Of a stretch of DNA of 64,000 nucleotides, positions 18,106 to 27,445 are shown in pieces. Source of the DNA: Marinobacterium iners (lineage in GTDB: Bacteria > Pseudomonadota > Gammaproteobacteria > Pseudomonadales > Balneatricaceae); NCBI RefSeq assembly GCF_017310015.1, contig NZ_CP022297.1, positions 2,790,001-2,854,000 on the forward strand, given 5' to 3'. The position numbers were made by a program, and so were the translations under genes. The notes under the pieces were generated by a model. The model saw only the letters and a program-made list of their open reading frames with translations. It was not told the origin of the DNA and searched no databases. Positions within the stretch are counted from its first letter, which is position 1. Every line of letters begins with the position of its first letter.

Positions 18106-19908
18106 TCAGTCGCGGGTCGCGTTGAGCAGGTGATCAGGTGTGAAGGCAACGCAGAAGCTGCCCCAGCGACGCCCATTTACGAACAGGGGAACCGACAAGG
18201 AGTTAAGAATTTCTCCGGTATCACGGATGAAGGTCTGAAGCAGGAACGGGGAATCGTGGGAAGCACGGCGGATTTCGGCGCGCGTTCCGGCAAAAATGCG
18301 ACGGTGACGGCTTTGAGCGTTATCCACTTCAAAATCACCCGTAAGCGGCTTGGATACGCGCGTATTGTTCGCTGGGCAGTAACCATTCAAATCAAATCCG
18401 GCAGCCACCAGGAAGGCGTCGTTTTCGGTAATACAGCGGTCAAACAGTGGCCGCAGCCTGGCTTCGTAGGCATCCGTGTAGCGAGTATCATACTTCTCCG
18501 GCAACTGGTCCTTGTTGGTACGAACATAATGGGTATCGAACAGGTCCAGCCCCTGAGCCGCCAGGTTTTCCAGCTCGGCCTCCACCATGCGCGCCCATTC
18601 CCGGGTTGTGGTGATGATCTGCTCAAAACCGCCATAACCGATCGTGAAGCGCGACAGCAGCTCCTGCATCTCTTCGGTTGCACCATCCAGCTCCTGCGAG
18701 TGCTGGCTCGACACTTCCATTTCCTGCCGAATGCTGTCAGCCAACCGGGTTATATCGGACACCTGTTCATGACTGTGTCGGTTGGTGTAGGAGAGCTCTT
18801 CAATGGCGGCACTGATCTCGCCCAACTGGCTGTTCAGCGCTTCAAAATCACTCACCATGGTGCTGAAGCGACGACTGGTCTGAGAGATGAAGCCATCTGT
18901 ATCCGACACGTTCTGCATAATCACTTCAGCCCCGCTGCGGGTACTTTCCACCAGCGACACCATTGCGTTGATCTTGCTGTCGATTTCGCCGGTGGCGGTG
19001 TTCACTTTCTGGGACAGCGTACGCACTTCATCCGCGACCACAGCAAACCCCCGCCCAGCTTCACCGGCACGCGCCGCTTCAATGGACGCATTCAGTGCCA
19101 GCAGGTTGGTCTGCTCAGAGAACCCTTGCACCAGAGAAAGGATACTGATGATACTGGCGGAATTTTCCGCCAGCTGTCCCACCACCTGTTGAAACTCCTT
19201 TACCTGAGTTTCGATGGTTGCTACCTGCTCACTGACCCGCATGAGCTCTGAACTGGAATCCTTCACCTCAGCCAGGTTATGGCTGTTGCGCTCCGAAATG
19301 CTTTGAGTATGTGCAGCGATTCCCTCGATCGCCGTGGTGGACTCCTGACTGGCCTGAAACACGGCCTGCGCCTTCGACACCTGCTCTTCGGCCGACCCCT
19401 TTGCCGCCAGCACCACCTTTTGCAGCTGACTGGCACTGAGCGACACTCGCACACTGCGCTGACGGGTATCGGCAATCATCTGCTTCAGGCTGGCCGAGAA
19501 ATCATTGTAGCTTTCCGCCATGCGTGCGATCTCATCCTGAGTCTGTACCGGCAAAGTTGCCGAGATATCACCATCCTTGTCTTTCACCGCCCTCAGGACC
19601 CGCGTCATGCTGTGAATCGGTCGCAGAAAAAGATGACGCATGAAAAACAGCGCGAAAGCGGCTATCACCAGGGTGAACACCAACATGGCACCCGCGATCA
19701 TACCGGTGGTGTGCGCCAGCTGCGCCACCTGTTCTCCTGCCGCGGGTGTATCGGCCAACACCACCTGCAGATCCCGCAGGGATAAATGCAGCCAGTAGCC
19801 AAGGCCGATCAGAATCAGGCTGGGGAACACAAGGAAAAGCACATTGCCGCAGATTTTGCGGGTCAGGCTGTGGAAGAAAGTTTTTTCAATACTCTGGTAG
19901 AGACTCAT
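18106..19908 (-). CDS. methyl-accepting chemotaxis protein with C-terminal sensor-like module
   Basis: A 600-residue receptor. Two membrane segments (about residues 22-42 and 71-93) leave a periplasmic loop of only about 28 residues, too short for a normal ligand domain. A HAMP region follows, then the signalling hairpin with NASIEAARAGEAGRGFAVV. After residue ~430 comes an extra module of about 165 residues containing GFDLNGYCPANNTRV, HRRIF and LLQTFIRDTGEILNS. I recall this pattern from C-terminal PAS/Cache-like modules of other chemoreceptors and infer a cytoplasmic sensor. It is single-gene, with its own terminator. Confidence 0.88.
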   Translation of the reverse strand: MSLYQSIEKTFFHSLTRKICGNVLFLVFPSLILIGLGYWLHLSLRDLQVVLADTPAAGEQVAQLAHTTGMIAGAMLVFTLVIAAFALFFMRHLFLRPIHSMTRVLRAVKDKDGDISATLPVQTQDEIARMAESYNDFSASLKQMIADTRQRSVRVSLSASQLQKVVLAAKGSAEEQVSKAQAVFQASQESTTAIEGIAAHTQSISERNSHNLAEVKDSSSELMRVSEQVATIETQVKEFQQVVGQLAENSASIISILSLVQGFSEQTNLLALNASIEAARAGEAGRGFAVVADEVRTLSQKVNTATGEIDSKINAMVSLVESTRSGAEVIMQNVSDTDGFISQTSRRFSTMVSDFEALNSQLGEISAAIEELSYTNRHSHEQVSDITRLADSIRQEMEVSSQHSQELDGATEEMQELLSRFTIGYGGFEQIITTTREWARMVEAELENLAAQGLDLFDTHYVRTNKDQLPEKYDTRYTDAYEARLRPLFDRCITENDAFLVAAGFDLNGYCPANNTRVSKPLTGDFEVDNAQSRHRRIFAGTRAEIRRASHDSPFLLQTFIRDTGEILNSLSVPLFVNGRRWGSFCVAFTPDHLLNATRD

Positions 19909-20137
19909 CGGGGCACACTCATTATTGTTATGTTGCTACTTTGGTCGGAGTCGCATGCAGCAGACGAAAAGAGTAATGCTGATTACCTTTACAGGCAACC
20001 ATGCGTGATACATGTGGTGTAAAAACCTGTAACAATTTGTAACGGATTGATTAATGGTGCTTTACCCCTGCCCCGTATGGCGCCAAACTGATGCCCCGAC
20101 TCTTTCCCCGCCGTATTGACCCCGTGGAGTGGCGCAG

Positions 20138-21427
20138 ATGAACAGTAACAAGTTGGCAACCCCCATTAGCCTGCGACAGGCCCTTACCCTTATCGAGGAA
20201 GGTCACTGTACCGCACTGGAACTGCTGGAGGCCTGCCTTGCCCAAATCGAGGCCCGCGAGCCTGAGGTCGGTGCCTGGCAGCACCGCCTTGACGCCAAAA
20301 CCTGCCTGGAACATTACCGCAATAACCAGTCGTTTTATGAAACCAGCCTGCTGAAAGGACTACCCATCGGTATCAAGGACATCATCGACACCGCCAATAT
20401 GCCGACCGAGATGGGGTCCCCCATCCACAAGGGTCGCCAGCCGGTTGACGATGCCAGCTGTGTTGCACTTCTGCGCCAGGCCGGCGGCATTATTATTGGC
20501 AAGACGGTCACAACCGAATTCGCCTATTTCAAGCCCGGCAAGACCGCTAACCCACGCGATCTGAAACGAACGCCAGGCGGCTCTTCCAGTGGTTCGGCGG
20601 CGGCTGTCGCCGATGGAATGGTGCCTGCGGCACTGGGCTCACAGACTGCTGCATCCGTCATCAGGCCCGCCGCCTACTGCGGTACGGTGGGTTATGTGGG
20701 TACTCGCGGGGAGTTTTCGCTGCGTGGCATCCAGCCACTGGGACAATCACTGGACTCGCTCGGCCTGTTCAGCCGCCAGGTTGAAGATATCGAACTGCTG
20801 CGCGCCATTCTGCTGCGCCAGCCAGAGCCGATGACCACAGCCGACGCCCTGCAGCCCAAACGCATCCTTCTGTGTCGGGGCGATGCCGCCGGTGAGGTCG
20901 AGCCGGACATGGCAGACGCCATCGAGCGGGCAGCTACCACTCTGCGCACTCAAGGGGTTGACGTAATAGAGCCCGACAACAGTGACTGGCTGGGTGAGCT
21001 GGTACAGCATCATGGCCTGATAATGGCGTATGAGGCGGCTCGCAACCTGGCACTTGAATCAGGCCAGCCTGACCTTCTGAGTCCGGCGCTGCAGGATCTG
21101 ATTTCAACGGGCCTGGCGACCCCGCGCGCCGATTATCTGGCATCCCTGCAAGCAGTGGCGGATATCCGTGACACGCTGGCTCAACGCTACCCGGATGTAG
21201 ATGCCATGCTCGCACCGGCCGCACCGGGCGTGGCGCCCGAAGGACACGAACGCACCGGCGCTCCCCATATGAGCCGCCCATGGCAGGCGATGGGGCTGCC
21301 GGTGGTAACACTGCCGGGGCTGACGGATGCCGACAACCTGCCGCTGGGGATTCAACTGATCGGGCAACCGCACAGCGATGACGACCTGCTGCGCATCGCA
21401 CGCTGGCTGGAACCGCTGCTGAGCTGA
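20138..21427 (+). CDS. amidase signature family hydrolase
   Basis: A 429-residue amidase-signature protein. The catalytic Lys is in IGIKDIIDTANMPTEMGSP, the glycine/serine signature is TPGGSSSGSAAAVADGMVP, and the nucleophile-side segment is LGSQTAASVIRPAAYCG. That gives the Ser-cisSer-Lys triad. Relatives include GatA, AtzF-type and aryl amidases; the absence of gatB/gatC neighbours argues against tRNA amidotransferase. The start at 20138 has GGAG at a usable distance; GTG at 20129 is an alternative. Substrate unknown. Confidence 0.88.
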   Translation: MNSNKLATPISLRQALTLIEEGHCTALELLEACLAQIEAREPEVGAWQHRLDAKTCLEHYRNNQSFYETSLLKGLPIGIKDIIDTANMPTEMGSPIHKGRQPVDDASCVALLRQAGGIIIGKTVTTEFAYFKPGKTANPRDLKRTPGGSSSGSAAAVADGMVPAALGSQTAASVIRPAAYCGTVGYVGTRGEFSLRGIQPLGQSLDSLGLFSRQVEDIELLRAILLRQPEPMTTADALQPKRILLCRGDAAGEVEPDMADAIERAATTLRTQGVDVIEPDNSDWLGELVQHHGLIMAYEAARNLALESGQPDLLSPALQDLISTGLATPRADYLASLQAVADIRDTLAQRYPDVDAMLAPAAPGVAPEGHERTGAPHMSRPWQAMGLPVVTLPGLTDADNLPLGIQLIGQPHSDDDLLRIARWLEPLLS

Positions 21428-22054
21428 TCAGCGGTAGCTGTACTCAACCACCTCGGCCGGAATCAGGCCGGGGTTATCCGCCAGATATTGACGCACAGAG
21501 CGTCCGTCAGCGGTGAAACTGGTATCAAGAAAATTCTGCAGCACCGACTCGCCCTGAGTGGCCGCAGACTGCAGGCAGAAAGCCAGATAGCGCGGGTTGG
21601 GCAGAATATCGCGTCGCCAGAGCGGACCCGCGTAATACTGCCCGACCCGGCGCTGATATTCCGCCTCAGTGACACACTTGTTAAGGCGGTAATCCGTATC
21701 CGAATAGCCTGTGCACATGCGTCCTCGAGAAGGCTCACCCGTGTCCAGATGACACGTTTCCACCTCGATCCAGCGATAACGATGCTCGCGTTCGTACAGT
21801 TCCAGAAAGTCAGACTCGCTGCACTCGAACTGAGCGGCAATGATGTCGATACCGTCTGCCGCTTCGGTGGAGCATGAGGCCAGCTCCAAACTGTCCGGCG
21901 GCATGCCATGCCGACTGATGAACACGATGCCCACCTTATCAAACACGCGGCGATAGCCTGGCACTCGCACCAAACGGTAATTGCTTAGATTCGGAACAGT
22001 TTCGCGCGCGGACTGCTCCGACAGCAGCGAGCCATACCCCACAACGGAAATCAT
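21428..22054 (-). CDS. gamma-glutamylcyclotransferase-like fold protein
   Basis: A 208-residue protein beginning MISVVGYGSLLSEQSA. The VxGYGSL motif is the substrate-binding signature of the GGCT/AIG2 fold, and Glu in ELYEREHRY may be the catalytic acid. Such proteins cleave gamma-glutamyl amines or related amides. The exact substrate is not deducible. The start at 22054 lies four bases after the stop of the upstream membrane protein gene, suggesting coupled translation; an upstream in-frame Met at 22084 would overlap that gene. Confidence 0.7.
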   Translation of the reverse strand: MISVVGYGSLLSEQSARETVPNLSNYRLVRVPGYRRVFDKVGIVFISRHGMPPDSLELASCSTEAADGIDIIAAQFECSESDFLELYEREHRYRWIEVETCHLDTGEPSRGRMCTGYSDTDYRLNKCVTEAEYQRRVGQYYAGPLWRRDILPNPRYLAFCLQSAATQGESVLQNFLDTSFTADGRSVRQYLADNPGLIPAEVVEYSYR

Positions 22055-22058
22055 GGCG

Positions 22059-22412
22059 TTACCAGAAGTACCAAAGCGCCACAATGGACGCCAACACCAG
22101 CGGCAGCATCAGCAACAACGCCTTGAGGTCACCCAGCAGGCGTTGAACCAGCACCAGATGCACCACCGGAAAGGTGATGAACAGGCAACTGACGGGAATC
22201 CACCAATCAAGGTGCCGAATACCATAAGCCAGCGCTCCGATCAGTGTCAGCGCTCCCAGGTTGCCGGCCATCACTACGGTCACCGCACCGTTGCGGGTCT
22301 GCATGAACGCCGGGCGCTTCTCCTCCGGCAACTTGTTCAGTGCTCCGGCACTCAGTGCCGCCGACATGGACACCAGGCCCGTCGCCAGAAACAGATACAA
22401 AGCTTCGTACAT
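22059..22412 (-). CDS. small four-helix membrane protein, unknown function
   Basis: A 117-residue protein with about four hydrophobic segments: an N-terminal one (LYLFLATGLVSMSAALSAGA), two central ones and a C-terminal one (LLLMLPLVLASIVALWYFW). I do not recognise the family. AGGAGAG lies upstream of the ATG at 22412. The gene is followed immediately by the GGCT-like gene on the same strand, so they form a two-gene unit. Confidence 0.65.
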   Translation of the reverse strand: MYEALYLFLATGLVSMSAALSAGALNKLPEEKRPAFMQTRNGAVTVVMAGNLGALTLIGALAYGIRHLDWWIPVSCLFITFPVVHLVLVQRLLGDLKALLLMLPLVLASIVALWYFW

Positions 22413-22546
22413 CAGAACTCTCCTTCAAATCAGCGCAGATTGTAAAAGATCAGGCCGCATTTCGGTATCAATATCCCTGACCGGGAAAAGTGCTGCGGGG
22501 TAATGCTAGAATTGCACTTTGCCGTTTGTGATTCAGGTACACCACC

Positions 22547-23188
22547 ATGCCCGACTTTCTGGTTGATGAAACCATTGAAGACTATGCCTTTGTTAACACT
22601 CGCTCAGAGCCGCCACTGCTGCAGGAGCTGATCGACCAGACCAACCTCAACATGGGCTGGCCGCAAAAACTGTCGGGCCGCCTGGTAGGCCGCACGTTGA
22701 AAATGCTCAGTGCCCTGGCACAGCCAAAGCAGGCACTGGAGATCGGCATGTTCACCGGCTACTCCGCGCTATCAATCGCAGAAGGCATGCCAGCCGATGG
22801 CAAGCTGATCTGCTGTGAAACCAACCCTCGTGCCATCGAATTTGCCAAGGGCTTTTTCGATCGCAGCGAGCACGGTCAAAAGATCGAGGTAATTTTCGGC
22901 CGTGCGCTGGATACGCTGGAAACACTGGATCTGGAGCTGGATTTCACCTTCATCGATGCCGACAAGCGTAACTACCTCAACTACTATCAGCGCGTTAAAC
23001 AGATGACCCGTCCCGGTGGGCTGATTATCCTCGACAACGTGCTTTGGTCAGGCAAGGTGGTACAGCCCGAATCCGAGATTGACGACATTCTGGTTGAAAC
23101 CAACCGCTTCATCGCCGCCGATCCCGAGGTGGAAAACGTGTTTTTGACCGTGCGCGACGGCCTTAACGTAGTCCGCAAGCTGCCATGA
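22547..23188 (+). CDS. class I SAM-dependent O-methyltransferase
   Basis: A 213-residue protein of the caffeoyl-CoA/catechol O-methyltransferase type. SAM motif I is ALEIGMFTGYSALSIAEG, and FTFIDADKRNYLNYY and LIILDNVLWSGKV carry the acidic metal-binding residues. It would methylate a hydroxyl with a divalent metal. The stop overlaps the ATG of ydbH (CCATGA), so it is co-translated with the envelope genes downstream. A TAGAAT box stands at 22508-22513. Confidence 0.88.
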   Translation: MPDFLVDETIEDYAFVNTRSEPPLLQELIDQTNLNMGWPQKLSGRLVGRTLKMLSALAQPKQALEIGMFTGYSALSIAEGMPADGKLICCETNPRAIEFAKGFFDRSEHGQKIEVIFGRALDTLETLDLELDFTFIDADKRNYLNYYQRVKQMTRPGGLIILDNVLWSGKVVQPESEIDDILVETNRFIAADPEVENVFLTVRDGLNVVRKLP

Positions 23189-25248
23189 AGAAGTGGCTGG
23201 GCCTGCTGTTTCTGTTACCACTGTTGCTGGCAGGCCTGGTGTGGCTGTCCCTGCCCTGGAGCGCCCAGTATCTGATCGAGCGCTGGCTGACTGAACAGGG
23301 CTTCGTTGCACCCGCATTCAATATGCGCCACCCCTCATGGGAAAAGCTTCATATTGATCACCTAAGTGTCAGTCAAACCGGCGATGGCCGGCGTGTAACA
23401 CTCAGCGCCGATCATGTTGAGCTGCATTTCGACCCGATCAACCTGTTGCAGGGACAGCTGGCAGAGCTGCGCGTGCAACAGGCTCGTCTCGATATCGTTG
23501 CGGATCATTCGCTCAAAGGCCGTGCTGAACAACTTCAACTACAACCCGACCCGATCGATCTGACCCATTTTCACCCACGGCAGCTGTTCAGCTACGCCCC
23601 CTCAAAACGATTGGTGATTGCCCAACTGGAGCTGAACTACACGGCGCCGGAGCAACCACCCCTGACCCTGCTTGGCAATGTGGATCTGGAGCCACAGCTA
23701 CTGCAGAGCCGAATGCAGATCCAACTGGATCAGCAACCGCTTGGTTATCTTGATCTCAACTTTGATCCCGACTATAAGCTGCAGCTGAGTGTGAGCAACA
23801 CCCAGCAACCATTACTGCAGAGCCAACTACAGCTGTCCCCTGACGCACAAAACTGGCGTTTTGAAGCCGATACTACGGTTCATCTCCAGCACCTGCTCCC
23901 TGCCCTTGAGTCATTGCAGATTTCACTGCCACAAGAGGTGCGCCGACTCAGTGGCGTGCTGAAGCTTAACAGTCAGCTGGAATTGCCGGTCCAGCTGACA
24001 CCTGACGCGCAAACAATGCTGCATCTCGACAGTCGGCACGACATTGCCGCTCAGCTCAGGTTGCCCGGCCAAAATTCCATGCCCGGCAGCAATCTGAACC
24101 TGCAAGCCGGCCTGCAATTCCTTGATGGCTCAATTCGCCTGCAATTGAAACCCTCTACCCGGCTGGTACTCCAGCAGCCGGATATTCCAGAATTGCCGCC
24201 GATCAATTTGAGTGCCGACCTGCAACTGCAGCCACACCTTATGCAAATAAATGGTGTGGTCGGCCTGCGCACACAGGAACCTCCGTTGCAGCTGGACACC
24301 GAACTGATACTGGATGCCAACCTCAATGGCCAAGCCAGCCTGAACCTGCAACCTGTTCAAGTTGCTGCACTGTTACCAGCATTACAACGTTTACTGCCTC
24401 AGCAGACAACCTGGCCTGATATTCACCAGGGGCAACTTCAGGCCGGGGGTGAACTCCGTTTGAGTAAAGGTGATTGGCAACTGGAGCTGCGGCCAGCACT
24501 GACCAGAGTCAATCTCAGCCTGGACAACACTCATATCCACAGCCTGAATCTGGATAGCCAGATCGAGCTTGCGCCAAGTGGACGTTTCAGCGCACGCGGC
24601 AACTTCAGTATCGACCATACCGATACGGGCCTTAGGGTCCATGGCCCTGACCTCGACTACATCCTGACCGGCTATGGCAACAGCCAATACTGGCTGCAGT
24701 TGACCCCTTTCAGCCTGTCAGCCTTGGATGGCATCATCGCAGTACCGGCGCTAGGGTTTGATCCGCTCAAGCCTGATCTGGACACTCGCCTGGCCGTCTC
24801 GGCCTTTGACCTGAGCCGGATTCTGGAGCTGTACCCCCAGGAGGGCCTTTATGGCAGCGGTGTGCTGGGTGGAGAGCTGCCCATCCGTATCAACGGCAAT
24901 AAGGTCAGCATCCAAAACGGCCATCTGCTCAGCGGCGCAGAAGGTGGCGTAATCCGCTATCAACCCTCCCCTGAAGTCGCGCTGATGGGACAACAGAACC
25001 CCGGCATTCAACTGGCACTGGGTGCCCTGACAGACCTGCGCTTTGAACTGTTGGACCTTAAGCTGGACTACCAGCCCAACGGTGATGCCGATATGAGAGC
25101 CCGGCTTAAGGGACACAATCCTGGCTGGCAGCAGGGCCGACCGGTCGATCTTAACCTGAATATAGAGGAGAACCTGCTTGACCTGTTACGCACGCTTCAG
25201 CTCACAGGCCGTGTCACCGACTCCATCGACCGTCGTTTCCGCCGCTAG
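23185..25248 (+). CDS. ydbH: YdbH family AsmA-like intermembrane lipid transport protein
   Basis: A 687-residue protein with an N-terminal inner membrane anchor (MKKWLGLLFLLPLLLAGLVW) and a long stretch of alternating beta-like segments rich in Leu and Gln, typical of AsmA-like bridge proteins. In E. coli YdbH, TamB and YhdP are redundant carriers of phospholipid to the outer membrane. It is shorter than E. coli YdbH (about 880 residues). Identification rests strongly on the ynbE and ydbL genes that follow in the same order as in E. coli. Confidence 0.85.
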   Translation: MKKWLGLLFLLPLLLAGLVWLSLPWSAQYLIERWLTEQGFVAPAFNMRHPSWEKLHIDHLSVSQTGDGRRVTLSADHVELHFDPINLLQGQLAELRVQQARLDIVADHSLKGRAEQLQLQPDPIDLTHFHPRQLFSYAPSKRLVIAQLELNYTAPEQPPLTLLGNVDLEPQLLQSRMQIQLDQQPLGYLDLNFDPDYKLQLSVSNTQQPLLQSQLQLSPDAQNWRFEADTTVHLQHLLPALESLQISLPQEVRRLSGVLKLNSQLELPVQLTPDAQTMLHLDSRHDIAAQLRLPGQNSMPGSNLNLQAGLQFLDGSIRLQLKPSTRLVLQQPDIPELPPINLSADLQLQPHLMQINGVVGLRTQEPPLQLDTELILDANLNGQASLNLQPVQVAALLPALQRLLPQQTTWPDIHQGQLQAGGELRLSKGDWQLELRPALTRVNLSLDNTHIHSLNLDSQIELAPSGRFSARGNFSIDHTDTGLRVHGPDLDYILTGYGNSQYWLQLTPFSLSALDGIIAVPALGFDPLKPDLDTRLAVSAFDLSRILELYPQEGLYGSGVLGGELPIRINGNKVSIQNGHLLSGAEGGVIRYQPSPEVALMGQQNPGIQLALGALTDLRFELLDLKLDYQPNGDADMRARLKGHNPGWQQGRPVDLNLNIEENLLDLLRTLQLTGRVTDSIDRRFRR

Positions 25249-25353
25249 CCCATTTCCGTTAAGGCTGCTTTCAGCTAAGCTGCTGCTCAATGGAAACCAT
25301 TGATGCGATTCTGTGTCAGACCGCATACAGCCCAGCAAGAAAAGGAACCTATT

Positions 25354-25554
25354 ATGCTCAGCCGACAACTGCTGCCCGCCACGCTCTGCGCGCTTGGTCT
25401 GCTTGTCGCAGCCGGCTGCACCCCTACCGTGCAAGTGGCCGCGCCGTCCGAGCCGATCACCATCAATCTCAACGTCAAGATCAAGCATGAGATTCTGGTC
25501 AAGGTCGACAAGGAAATTGACTCCATGCTGGATGAAAACAGCGAACTTTTCTGA
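25354..25554 (+). CDS. ynbE: YnbE family outer membrane lipoprotein
   Basis: A 66-residue lipoprotein. The signal peptide ends in a lipobox, LVAAGC, at about residue 22, followed by TPTVQVAAPSEPITINLNVK. The ITINLNVKIKHEI segment is typical of YnbE, which binds YdbH at the outer membrane. AAGGAA precedes the ATG at 25354. It sits between ydbH and ydbL. Confidence 0.85.
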   Translation: MLSRQLLPATLCALGLLVAAGCTPTVQVAAPSEPITINLNVKIKHEILVKVDKEIDSMLDENSELF

Positions 25555-25564
25555 GGGGCGAACC

Positions 25565-25903
25565 ATGTTGCGCACATTGAGTAAAATTCTGACCACAGGC
25601 CTGTTGGCTGTAAGCCTGAGCATGCCCGCCTTTGCCCTGTCACTGGACGAAGCCAAATCCAGCGGCGTTGTAGGTGAAAGAGCCACCGGCTACCTCGGCA
25701 TCGTGACCTCCAACCCCAGTGCCGATGTAAAGGCGATGGTGAATGAAATCAACAACAAACGCCGCGCGCTGTATCAACAAAAAGCCAGCAAGGCCGGGGT
25801 TTCACTGGACGTAATGGAACTGCGTACAGGCCAGCGCCTGCAGGAAATGACCCCAGCCGGAGAGTATATTCAGGACGGTAACGGTCAGTGGCGCCGAAAG
25901 TGA
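25565..25903 (+). CDS. ydbL: YdbL family periplasmic protein (DUF1318)
   Basis: A 112-residue protein with a cleavable signal peptide (ILTTGLLAVSLSMPAFA) and the DUF1318 pattern GVVGERATGYLGIV and INNKRRALYQQKA. YdbL is the third member of the ydbH-ynbE-ydbL set and modulates the YdbH-YnbE bridge in E. coli. The ATG at 25565 follows GAGGGGCG; the gap to ynbE is 10 bases. Confidence 0.88.
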   Translation: MLRTLSKILTTGLLAVSLSMPAFALSLDEAKSSGVVGERATGYLGIVTSNPSADVKAMVNEINNKRRALYQQKASKAGVSLDVMELRTGQRLQEMTPAGEYIQDGNGQWRRK

Positions 25904-26964
25904 AGCAAACTCTCTGTCTACTGAGCCTCGGCTGCCTGGCTTCGGCGGTAACCGCAGCCGAACAACCGCCGGCGGAATCACCCTCGCTCAACCCGGATCA
26001 AAGCTGGACAGCCAATTTCTATTTTGAAAACGACCTGTTCAGCGATACTGACCAGCAATACACCAATGGTGTGCGGCTATCGTTTGTATCACCGGAAATC
26101 GACAACTTTATCGATGACCCAGACCTGCCCGGCTGGATGCGTGATGCCAACCGCCTGCTGGCACCGCTTGACCCTGAACCTGTCCGTCTTGGCGAAGACG
26201 TGAGCCGCCGCCTGATTTTCACCTTGGGGCAATTGATGTATACGCCGGAGGATCGCGAGCGTACCAGCATCGACCCAACCGACCGCCCCTATGCAGGCTG
26301 GTTGTACATGGGCTTTGGCTACCATACCCAAACCCGAGATCGGATGAACTCCTTTGAGGTGAATCTTGGTATGGTTGGCCCCGCCGCACTGGCACAGGAG
26401 TCACAGGACTTCATCCACGACCTGCGCGGTATCGACAATTTTAACGGCTGGCATAACCAGTTGCGCAATGAGCCAGGGCTGCAGCTGGTGTATGAACACA
26501 AGAACCGTTGGCTGCGTCAGTCACTGGGCAAAGGCTGGGAGCATGAAGTCCTGCTGCATGCCGGTGGCAGCCTCGGCAACGTCGCAACCTATCTGAATAC
26601 CGGGGCTGAGTATCGTATCGGCAAGCACCTGCCACATGACTTTGGCACCTCGGCGCTGCGCCCGGGGGGCGACAACAGCGTTCCGGGACGGGGCGATCCT
26701 CGCTTTCGACATCACTGGGGCATTCACGGCTTTGTGTCTGTTGACGGCCGTTGGGTACTGCGGGACATTTTTCTTGATGGTAACACCTGGCGCAGCAGTC
26801 ACAGTGTCGACAAGGAACCACTGGTCGGCGATGTCGCCTTTGGCATTGCGGCCACGTGGCAACAGTGGAAGCTGTCTTACGCCCGCATCTACCGCACACG
26901 TCAGTTTGAAACGCAGCAGGGCAACCATAATTTCGGCTCTCTTGCCGTTTCCTATACATTTTAA
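25888..26964 (+). CDS. LpxR-like lipid A deacylase family outer membrane protein (DUF2219)
   Basis: A 358-residue outer membrane beta-barrel with a signal peptide (QTLCLLSLGCLASAVTAA). The LpxR/DUF2219 motifs are FYFENDLFSDTDQQYTNGVR, where Asn-Asp and later polar residues match the LpxR active site, and RPYAGWLYMGFG. It ends in aromatic residues (SYTF) as barrel proteins do. LpxR removes the 3'-acyloxyacyl group from lipid A. The GTG start at 25888 overlaps the ydbL end; GTG at 25900 is an equally possible start. Co-location with a phospholipid-transport set suggests a shared envelope role. Confidence 0.78.
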   Translation: MAPKVKQTLCLLSLGCLASAVTAAEQPPAESPSLNPDQSWTANFYFENDLFSDTDQQYTNGVRLSFVSPEIDNFIDDPDLPGWMRDANRLLAPLDPEPVRLGEDVSRRLIFTLGQLMYTPEDRERTSIDPTDRPYAGWLYMGFGYHTQTRDRMNSFEVNLGMVGPAALAQESQDFIHDLRGIDNFNGWHNQLRNEPGLQLVYEHKNRWLRQSLGKGWEHEVLLHAGGSLGNVATYLNTGAEYRIGKHLPHDFGTSALRPGGDNSVPGRGDPRFRHHWGIHGFVSVDGRWVLRDIFLDGNTWRSSHSVDKEPLVGDVAFGIAATWQQWKLSYARIYRTRQFETQQGNHNFGSLAVSYTF

Positions 26965-26977
26965 TATCTGTATCAAC

Positions 26978-27015
26978 GTCAGCTGATTTAAGGGTAATTC
27001 CGTAAATCAGCTGAC
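26978..27015. repeat. 13-bp perfect inverted repeat after the lpxR-like gene
   Basis: GTCAGCTGATTTA (26978-26990) and TAAATCAGCTGAC (27003-27015) can form a strong hairpin with a 12-base loop. It lies 14 bases after the stop codon, so a transcript-end role is likely, but there is no T-run. Confidence 0.6.
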
Positions 27016-27073
27016 TAAAATTGCTTCACTTGTTAAACTTCTCGCTTTATTCCTGCAACGACACGCTGACACC

Positions 27074-27445
27074 ATGACAACAACAAAACCGATCAACCTG
27101 CTGCTGGTTGATGACAGTCGTATTGCACGTCTCAGTCTCAGCCGTCAGCTGAAATCTCTGGGCCTGGAACTGAATTTGCTGGAGGCTGATTCGGCTGATG
27201 CAGCCGAAACCCTGCTGCAGAGTCAAGCCGCCGATATCGCCCTGATCGATTTCAACATGCCCGGTCGTGATGGCCTCGAACTGGCCGAGGCGCTCAGTGC
27301 CCGTTTTCCGCAATTGCGGATGGCACTGGTGACCGCCAACATACAGGACGCACTGGCCCAGCGCGCCCGCGACATGGGCATGGCGTTCCTGCCCAAGCCA
27401 ACCACCGCCGAGCAGCTCGCTGCCTTTGTCTGTCAGGAGGCGTGA
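27074..27445 (+). CDS. single-domain response regulator (CheY-like)
   Basis: A 123-residue receiver with all key residues: acidic pair in LLVDDSRIAR, phospho-acceptor Asp in ALIDFNMPGRDG, Thr in LVTANIQ and Lys in LPKPTTAEQ. It has no output domain. The next gene, a CheC-type phosphatase, starts directly after its stop codon, and a diguanylate cyclase follows. The receiver probably signals by protein contact and is reset by CheC. Confidence 0.9.
   Translation: MTTTKPINLLLVDDSRIARLSLSRQLKSLGLELNLLEADSADAAETLLQSQAADIALIDFNMPGRDGLELAEALSARFPQLRMALVTANIQDALAQRARDMGMAFLPKPTTAEQLAAFVCQEA

Noticed and set aside
18130..19251. 373-codon frame opposite the chemoreceptor gene
   Set aside because: Antisense shadow; the minus-strand chemoreceptor has clear domains and its own terminator.
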